Below, one piece after another: positions 56,561-64,000 of a DNA stretch of 64,000 nt (position 1 is the stretch's first letter; each line of letters opens with the position of its first letter). The stretch lies in the NCBI GenBank assembly GCA_028641055.1, contig CM054062.1, positions 236,604,376 through 236,668,375 of the forward strand. The letters are read 5' to 3'. Source of the stretch: Alopecurus myosuroides (taxonomy: Eukaryota; Streptophyta; Magnoliopsida; Poales; Poaceae). The notes beneath the pieces were generated by a model. That model saw only the letters and a program-made list of their open reading frames with translations. It ran no database searches and was not told the origin of the DNA. The position numbers and the translations under genes are program-made.

Positions 56561-58755
56561 TGTGGATGCGTTTGGTGACAGAGGGGATGCGCGCGGGGGT
56601 ATGAGGTTCAGATGTCGTCGTTTTAACTGAAACTTAAGAAAGTTTCAGTCTTCCTGAAACTTGTGTGACAGCGACGGCACGGTGGACGCCGGCGACGAGC
56701 TGCGCGCTGTGCTGCTGTTGTGCGTGCTCGTGTGCGTGTGCTGCGTGCTCACGGGTTAGAGGATGCAAAGGGGAAAGGGAGAGAGAGAGGAGGGAGGTGA
56801 TGTGCTCACCGGGGAGAGGCAGAAGGAGCAGGGCTCGGTGGTGGTGGCCGGCGACAGAGAGGTGGACGACGGCGACGATCCCGGCCCTCTCAGCCTCTTC
56901 CCTGGAAACATGGAGGGAGAGGAAGGTACGGTGAACCCGTTCCCGTGCTTAACCAGGCCGGGAGGTGATCATGGCGGCGGCGATCGCCGGGATTTGGTTG
57001 CGGTGGCGGTGGGGTTCAGAGGTGGGAGAAGCAGAGGAGGGAGGAGTGAGCTAAACAGCGGCGGCGTGAGAGAGAAAGGGAGGAGGAGGTTTAGGGCAGG
57101 AGGAGCCCTCGGGCATGGATATAAGGAGGAGGGGGAGGTGCTGCTGGCCGTCCCCTGCCTCTGTCTGTCGACGTGGGCACGCTCGATGAGCGGCCGTACA
57201 GAGGTAGGGGATGAAGGGGTAAGCAGGCCGTGGGGGCTGGGCCTGGCTGGCTGTTGGGCTGGCCTGCCCCCTTCTCTCTCTGTTTTTTTTTCTGTTTCTG
57301 TTTGTTTGTTTTTTTTTTGCAGAAAAAGAAAAGGGAAGAAAAGAATAGCTTTTGGGGGTTGGAAAAATTTGGACTAATTTTTTATAGGTTGTTATTTACA
57401 AAAGCCCCACTGTGCCATTTTTGTTTTCCAAAAATTTAATGTTTGGTTGCTGTTTGTAAATTCAAATGAATTGAGCAATGTTTGGTATTAATTGAATAAA
57501 TGAAACCTAAGCAAATTAAAGTTTTTGATTTCAAGTTTAAAGGAAGCAAATGATTGGTTTGATGTGTAATTTTCATTTGAAAACTGTAACAGAACAAGTA
57601 TGAAACAAGAATTTGAAATTTGTTTGAAATTCAAATAGAAAAACAAGGGAAAACAAATGGAAAACAAATGCAAAGCTTATGATGACATGATGCAAAACAT
57701 GAATTAACAAGAATCAAACATTGTAAAGGTGTTTTTCATACTTGGGATGTTACATCATGACTCTATGGCACTTGGTAGTCAGCACGTTCTTCTAGGAGCC
57801 GCTACCGGTTGATCCATTGGGAGTCGGACTCCATCGTGTCCAAGTCGCCATGAGCCTGCAGGGTCACACACTTAAGAGCGGGAGCAAGTATATTGGTCGG
57901 GTTGGACCCGAACCAGAAATGGACTGAATTAGTGAGTTGAACTCACGGAGGGAATGGACTACAAGCATTGTGGAGCCCACTCCCACTCGCTATATAAAGA
58001 GGGGCACAGGTTGCCCAACGGGCACAAGTTTTTCCACTCCCATGCGTTGGGAACCCTAGCCCCACTTAGTCCAACTGTCGCACCGGACCTAGCAGTCCAC
58101 CGTCGGAGCTCCTCCTCGTACGTGTGGATACCGACAGAGGTGCTGTATGTTCAGCACTTCGACGATTGCAGGATCGGATCGGCTGGATCGGATCGTGGGA
58201 CTACACTGCATCGACGTGCTTCTTCGATAATCCGCACCTACGCGTCTAATGGTAATCCTCGTGGCCCTCTACCTCGGCTAGATCTTCGGAGTACCGCGTA
58301 GAAAAGTTTTTCTTTATCTCTACGCGTTCCAACACATAGGATTGTAACAAATTCAATATAAAGCTCAAACCATCCATAGAGATTCGGCAATCAATCATAT
58401 GACAAAAGGGATCTACACAAACATGACATAGATGCAATAGATCATCTGCAAATAATTTATAACGTCAAAAACCATGTTTACATAGGGTGGTACAGAGGTG
58501 TGTGGGAAGATGAACCAGTGTATACAAGGAGGAATTAGCGATGGAGATGGCGGTGAATACGATGGAGAGGACAGCGCGGGGTGCAGGGCGGCGCCGGTGG
58601 TGGCGCATGGACTCCTTTCCTGCGCCACCGGCATCATGGGGGAGTGCCGCCCCTTAGCACTCTTCCTTCATGGTCCTGGGAGCCCTACCCCATAGAGATG
58701 GGATCCATTGGGGAGGCAAAAACGTGGCTTTGGTGGCTGGAAGTTTGTGGTATGG

Positions 58756-61700
58756 TGTAACACCTGGGGTGTTACCCTAAGTAGAAAGTTGTTTGTTTTC
58801 TTTTTGCTTTGCATCACATGCATCATATGCATTGCACCATGTTTTTTCAAAACAACTCAAAAATTCAAACCAAATTAAACTTTCAAACATTGTCCAAATT
58901 TCCAATTTAAAAATTGCAAACTAAACAACTCAATTTGTTTTCAATAGTTTGAAGTTGATTTATTTAAATTGCTTGTTAAATAAAAACTCCCTTTAATCAA
59001 CACCCTAAATGGCAAATTCAAATTCACTTCAAAATCAATCATAATGGGCATGATCCAATTGTGGTTTAAACATTAAATTCTTGCAAACAATTAAATTCAA
59101 TAATGTTTTCGTAATTGTTTGGGTTTATTGAATAAAATTGTTTAAAAATCAATCTTTATGAAATACTAATGGAAATTCAAATAGCAACTTAAAACTCAAA
59201 TTAATATTTCAAATATTTTGGACTTAATGTTCACAATTGCTTTTAATTACTGTTTTGCAAATTAATAAAAATTCATTCATAAAATAAACACCCCAAAATC
59301 TATTCTTTCTCTCTCCCTCTCTTTTCTCCCAAAAAAAGAAAAAAAAAGGGCAAACAGAAAATAAAAACAACAAAGGTGAGCTGTGGGGGAGGCAGGCCAC
59401 CCCCACGGCCAGCCCATCACCCACAGCTTTCCCCCTCTCACCCCAGCCCACCACGGCCCATCTCCCCTAGCCCAGCAGCCCAACGATCCCGTCTTCCTCG
59501 TACGGACGCAGGGGGAAAAAAGCGTCGGTCGCTGTCCCGAGCTCCCCCACCTCAACTGCTCCCCCTCGCCCTTATCTCCCCCTCGAGGCTCCCTCCAAAC
59601 CCTAGTCTTTCCCCCTCCTCTTCCTTCCGCCGCCACCTCCCTCTCTTCCCCACGATCCCCTCCTTCTTCATCGTTTCTACTCTGAAATTTTTCTTCTGAA
59701 CTTTGCCACCTGCCGCCATGGCCGTGAGTTGGCGGTGAAGCCACGGTGGCCGTGGTCAACGTCGGGGGCTGTTCTCGGTGGGAACGGAATCCCCGTGTCA
59801 ACCTCCCCCTCCTCGTTTCCTCGCCGGGCGCTGGGAGCCACCAGGGAGGCCGCGCCGTCGCCGGGAAGTTGCCGCCGCTGCTGCCATGTCCTTCTGCGGA
59901 TCAGACCCTGCTCCGACCACCACCGAGGTGAGGCCCCCTCCCAGGCCTAGGCCCTCTTTCCCTCCTTGCTCTGTGCCCGTCCTTGCGCGGCGCCGTCGCG
60001 GTTCTGGCCGGAAAACGTCGTGGTCGCCGGGATCTCTCTGCATCGACGAGCAGTCGCAGTCGTTCTTTTCCTCGTCAACGTACGTTCAGTTCGTCGGAGG
60101 TAAAGCCACCTCAAAAACCTGCGCGCGCGAGATCCATCACCAAACGATTCCTAGCCCAGTGGCTCTGCTCCCCCGCGCGCACGGTAGAGACCTGGGTTCG
60201 ATCCCCAGGCGCCGCAAGCCGTGGGGCTTTTTGTCCCCATTTTCCCCCACGCCACCACAGGGCCCACCTGTCATGCTCGCTGGAGGCCCAGTCACCTACA
60301 CCCACGCTCACGTGGACGCCTCTGTGGCGCTGGGCCCAACTGTCATCCAGCACGGGTCCGTCCTCCCCGGGTGTAGAAAGTTTCTGCTCCTAATTCCTTT
60401 TTTTCTTTTCCATAAAATGGCAGAATAAACCCCAATTTTGTAAATGCAATAACCTTGTCAATCCAACTCCCTTTTGGGCAAATAAAATATGTATCCCAAT
60501 CAAAATTTCATGAAATTTTCAAATATGTATTTTGTTTGCTGTTTTGAACATTCCAAATATTTTCAAAACTTCAAATTCAAATAACCCTTATGAATTTGAT
60601 TAAATCCATAACAAATTCAAATATATTTCAAATGGCCCATATAAAATATGTTTTCCAACCAAAATTTCATGCTCTTTCCAAATATAACATTTGTTTTCTG
60701 TTTTGAATAATTTAAATTGCTGAAAACAACTGTTTCTTATTTAATGCAATTTAAATTGCCAAATTCATAACTAATTCATTTTAATTCCAATTTCCATAAA
60801 TAAAATATGTTTTCCAATTAAAATTAAATGCTCTACCCAAATATAAAATTTGTTTACTGTATTGGACAATTAAAATTGATGCAACATTTAATTCCTCATT
60901 TAATTCATTTAATATTGTTAAATTGGCAACTTGCTCAATTAAATTCCAAATTGGACAATTAAAATATGTTTGCATATGAGAAACATGCCATTAACATGTT
61001 CATGCCATTCATATCTCTGGTTGCATCTTATCTTGTGCATTTTAGGTTTTTTTATGCATGTGCATCTATATGACAACATATGGAATGTGTGGGGTAATTA
61101 ATCCCAACTGTTGCCCCATTCCATTTAAATTGCCTAACTCATCTACTTTATTGTTTGCCATGCTAACTAACAATTAAATTGATGGTTAGCTAAACAACTT
61201 GAACCAATTCCTATTTCTCCGGACTCCGGTTCCGATTAAATTGCTTAAGTTGTTTCCCCTGTTGCATCTTGCCATGCCATGCATATAAAATAGGATCATG
61301 CTGGATCTTTTGCCGTAGTAGTAATTGTTGCATCCGGTGTTTGTTCGAGGTTCGTTGCTTCTTCGCGGATAGGACGTTGAGATGATGTGAGCAACGACAA
61401 GTTCTGCTACCTCTACTTGCTGGATCTCAGGCAAGTATACTCACTTGCTACCTATGGCTGCCTTTCATCACTTGTTACCGATTCTTTCTGTTGTCCTTAT
61501 GCTAGCCTTATGATTCGATGCTTGTGTCTCGATCCTATCATATGTTTACCTTGCAGCCATGATATAGCCTTCCTTCCACTTCCTATTACCTGTTGTTTGT
61601 GTACCCCGTTGGCCCTCGTGTCGTAGTTGCATGCTTAGTGTTGTTTGCGCTCAAGTCTTGTTGTCCGTCTTATCACCTGTTTAGTTTGATAGTTGGGTTT

Positions 61701-63017
61701 CAATTCAATCAACAACATGTTAATGTTTTGGGTAATAATAATTTGATGATAAGGCACCGGCAGGAGGCCCGGCGTGGTTTTGAAGCCTGCTAGTGTCGAC
61801 CCTAACTAGGAAAAGGGTCTTGTCTACTGATCCAAGATGAGCGCACTAACCGCATGTGGGAAGCGAGTATGGGCGCCCCCCTCAATTTGATTCGATTCGC
61901 ATCTCGTCCAAATCGCCTCATTTAGTTCGGGTTTTCCATTTGCCGCATGCATGATCTTGCGAACCCAGGCCAGGGTGGAACTTTTGTAGTTGGCATTTAG
62001 GGAGACACGTTCTTAGAGTGCTATGAGGGTCCCCTTTTCTTCGTGGGGCTTGATTAGCCGTGCGCTCAATTGCACGGGGTTCTTTGGGCTTGATGCGAAG
62101 AAGAGTTGGGTTGTGTTGAGTACCTCGCTTGGTGGGTTTGATCCCCGTCTGGCGGGTTATTCTTACGTGTACGGCCAAATTGGTGCATCCCTGCAGGGTT
62201 AAATCTTCTCGAGAAGCCGTGTTTTCCGCGGTTATGGTTGACTTGGTGAAAGTACTGTCTAACAAGTACTCAGAACAACTTACACCTAACTAATGATAAC
62301 TTGACTAGTAATAGTCTTATTGACACAATAAGTTGAACATCATTAATCCAACAGTGTGAGTCATCCTTGGGTTGCTTCCTTAGTAGGGGGTGACATTGGA
62401 TGGGTATTGTTTGGTGAGTAGTTGCAGTTGGTTACGATACGCTATCTTATCCCCCTCTTTTAGCCGGATGTTGTAGTAAGTCTCTGTAGTTGGTTAGTGC
62501 AGCCCGCTGCCGCTTATTTGCAATAATCCTTTTCCTCTCCGTTGAACCCAAAGTATTTGTATCTTGTGATGACTGGTTATGCCGGTATCTTGTGAGTATG
62601 GTTTATCCACTTGCCAGTACTTAACCGTACTGACCCACGAATCCTTTTTCGTGGCTGCATATTCAACATTGCAGTCAACAGGTTTGAAGTCTGACGACGT
62701 TAGCTTGGGAATCCCTCCGGCTTGGCCTGGGCAGGGATTGGACGCTCTCGGTTATCTTCAGGACTCTTAGTCCAATTTGTATCTTGTCCGTAGACGGACG
62801 ATATGTTGTTTCTTCCGTTGTTATTTGGATCTTTGTATTGTATCAGTTGTATCCTTGGCTCGTTGAGTCGTTCTTGTATATATCATTTTCTGTTGTTGTT
62901 GTGGATTATTCGTGAACTGTTGTAATGTTATTAGACATGGCAACCTGGAATCGGTTATTATGTGGATTTTGGCGGGAATGCTGAAATCTGCATAGTGCCC
63001 GATCCCGGGGCGTCACA
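58756..63017 (+). repeat. Solo LTR of a Tekay-type chromovirus, related subfamily
   Basis: A 4262-bp LTR begins TGTAACACCTGGGG and ends GGGGCGTCACA. It is flanked by the perfect duplication TATGG (58751-58755 and 63018-63022). The part at about 61760-62280 matches the reverse complement of the full chromovirus LTR at about 32070-32540, whereas the GC-rich middle has diverged. No internal domain is present, so this is a solo LTR, in the opposite orientation to the full-length chromovirus. Confidence 0.9.
60153..60211 (+). other. tRNA-like pol III box module in the solo LTR
   Basis: CAGTGGCTCTGCTC is followed by CTGGGTTCGATCCCCAG, a perfect 5-bp stem with a 7-base loop like a tRNA T-arm. A T-run (CTTTTTG) follows at about 60225-60231. 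It lies in the sense direction of the LTR, as does the module in the full-length chromovirus. Confidence 0.45.
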
Positions 63018-63472
63018 TATGGGGTGTCTCTCACGACCTAGGTTTCCTCCCTTTATATAGTCTCACGGATTTCCGTCATCGCATCTAGGGCTGCGGTAAA
63101 TCGGGCTTTTCTCGGTCGTCCGGACTTGGATTGGGACAAACATTATGTCTACGACGTTCCTCGCAAAATTCTCCACAAGTTTCACTTTCGCACTTTTTCC
63201 ATTTGACGTTGTCTTCGACCCGTAACATGACAATATCTAAAAAAAACTTTTCAGACAGATTTCAGTAAAGTCCCAATTCGACTCTAATAAGGTTTCCTCT
63301 TGTATTTTTGATAATTCCTACACATCAAAGTGTAAAACAAGAACATTGTGCACTTTTACAACTATCAGTAAGTTAGTCCAAATAAATTATAAATTTAATA
63401 TAAAAACAATTATCAAAAGCATAAAAGTAGCATGGAACTATCAAAAATTATAGATACGTTTTGGACGTAACA

Positions 63473-64000
63473 ACACCATCAAGCTTAGTTACTACTCTTC
63501 CTCGAGTAGGTAAAACAATACAAAGATAATTTTTAAGGTGACATGGTACCAACACAATCTTTATTATCATTATTTGTAAAAAGATTGCAAGCTGAGATCA
63601 AAGTACTCTAAACATAGACATGATAGATATAATTCTAACAATTAAACTTAGCAACCATGTTGCAACATGAAAAGTAACAGAAACAAAATATCATCAATAA
63701 TAATGTACTTGAAAGTTATACGTTTGTTTTGAGCATAAAGAAAACATAGCAAAGTTCTATTCCGTTTGTCCTTAAAAGTGGAGCAAAACATAAATGCCAG
63801 GACACCTTCAAAGTTCAAGTGGTGACTAGAAACAAATAATTTGAGAATAGGTAATAACATATCATGAATCAATCAATAATAATCTTTAGGACTGATGCAC
63901 ATTAAACTCAGAATGACAACTATGCTCTCTTAACTATGCATAAAGTTAGAACATGAAGACTCAACATAAAAGTGAAAGAAAGGCCCTTCGTAGAGGGAAG
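63473..64000 (-). other. 3' internal region of the second minus-strand Athila-type element
   Basis: It is homologous to 28493-29000 and, inverted, to about 2560-3060. The tract preceding the LTR reads AAGCTTGATGGTG on the minus strand. No coding frame is supported and the element runs off the window. Confidence 0.7.

Larger units (their letters stand above)
31133..57754 (-). mobile_element. Full-length Tekay-type chromovirus with about 4.13-kb LTRs
   Basis: The element is flanked by the perfect duplication TCATG (31128-31132 and 57755-57759). Its LTRs are 57754-52584 (5') and 46589-31133 (3'), each about 4.13 kb after removing nested insertions. A tRNA-iMet-type primer site, an extra frame, gag-pol with chromodomain and a polypurine tract lie between them on the minus strand. 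Sampling about 450 bp of the two LTRs shows about 2% difference, older than the Tat element nested inside. The inserted passengers are a solo Copia LTR, a pol-deleted Tat element and a Harbinger-like element. Confidence 0.92.
52584..57754 (-). repeat. 5' LTR of the Tekay-type chromovirus (with a Harbinger-like insertion)
   Basis: It is collinear with the other LTR. Net of the 1039-bp DNA element and its TAA duplication it is about 4129 bp. GC-rich stretches here and in the partner LTR produce open frames that I regard as chance. Confidence 0.9.
30378..58334 (+). repeat. Solo LTR of an Angela/BARE1-like Copia element, split by a chromovirus
   Basis: The LTR begins TGTTGGGAATATGCCC at 30378 and ends CGTTCCAACA at 58334. 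The two pieces (30378-31132 and 57760-58334) total about 1330 bp, the same as the intact copy at 32679-34012. A TATA box (TATATAAAG) lies at 57991. The flanks read CACAG on the left and CATAG on the right, a target duplication with one mismatch. No Copia internal domain or second LTR is present, so this is a solo LTR formed by LTR-LTR recombination. Confidence 0.85.
29742..63472 (-). repeat. Second minus-strand Athila-type LTR, split by two insertions
   Basis: The LTR reads TGTTACGTCCAAAACG from 63472 on the minus strand and ends ACTTGTGGGATATCA at 29742. The pieces are 63472-63018, 58755-58335 and 30377-29742, about 1.5 kb net. A solo Tekay-type LTR and a solo Copia LTR (itself hosting a chromovirus) account for the gaps. 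Its internal region begins at 63473, so this is the 3' LTR of an element continuing beyond the window. Confidence 0.78.

Noticed and set aside
60153..60231. A genuine tRNA gene.
   Set aside because: Only A/B-box-like segments and a T-arm are present; no full cloverleaf can be drawn and no anticodon arm is convincing.

Overview
This window is repeat DNA from a large plant genome, most likely a pooid grass (Triticeae or a close relative). The evidence is the set of families present: an Angela/BARE1-like Copia LTR beginning TGTTGGGAATATGCCC, Athila-type Gypsy elements whose LTRs begin TGATAYGTCTC or TGTTACGTCC, Tat-lineage Gypsy elements with TGGCGCC primer sites, and Tekay-type chromoviruses with LTRs of about 4.1 kb. 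I found no ordinary host gene. Essentially every base belongs to a nested transposable element, and most boundaries are fixed by target-site duplications (TSDs) that can be read directly.

Left part (1-29741). A plus-strand Athila-type element supplies a protease-domain tail (1-468), a long 3' non-coding region and an LTR (3076-19764). A complete Tat element (3517-18778, TSD TAGAT, LTRs with no difference that I can see) is inserted in that LTR. Just after the Athila LTR and primer site, the sequence switches to a decayed minus-strand Tat element (about 19797-27176) that has lost its 3' LTR. This abuts a truncated minus-strand Athila LTR (27177-28492) and its 3' internal region (28493-29741).

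Right part (29742-64000). A second minus-strand Athila-type LTR (29742-63472, about 1.5 kb net) is split by two insertions: a solo Copia LTR (30378-58334) and a solo Tekay-type LTR (58756-63017, TSD TATGG). The Copia LTR is split by a full-length minus-strand Tekay chromovirus (31133-57754, TSD TCATG). The LTRs of that chromovirus carry a second solo Copia LTR (32679-34012, TSD TAAAC), a pol-deleted Tat element (35689-45670, TSD GTGGT) and a PIF/Harbinger-like DNA element (55251-56289, TSD TAA). At its deepest the nest holds an element in an element in an element in an element.

The most interesting content is a second gene, on the opposite strand, in the Tat elements. In the complete element and in the pol-deleted element it has its own TATA box, lies between pol and the 3' LTR, runs convergently with gag-pol, and can be assembled into eight coding exons with GT-AG junctions and an uninterrupted frame (1396 and 846 codons). 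The products carry the 'putative gypsy type transposon' domain (PF04195 type) followed by charged and coiled-coil regions. The 846-codon gene is intact in an element that has lost nearly all of pol. The decayed Tat element keeps only a C-terminal stub. In all three Tat elements an open frame also runs from inside the 5' LTR straight through the primer binding site into gag.
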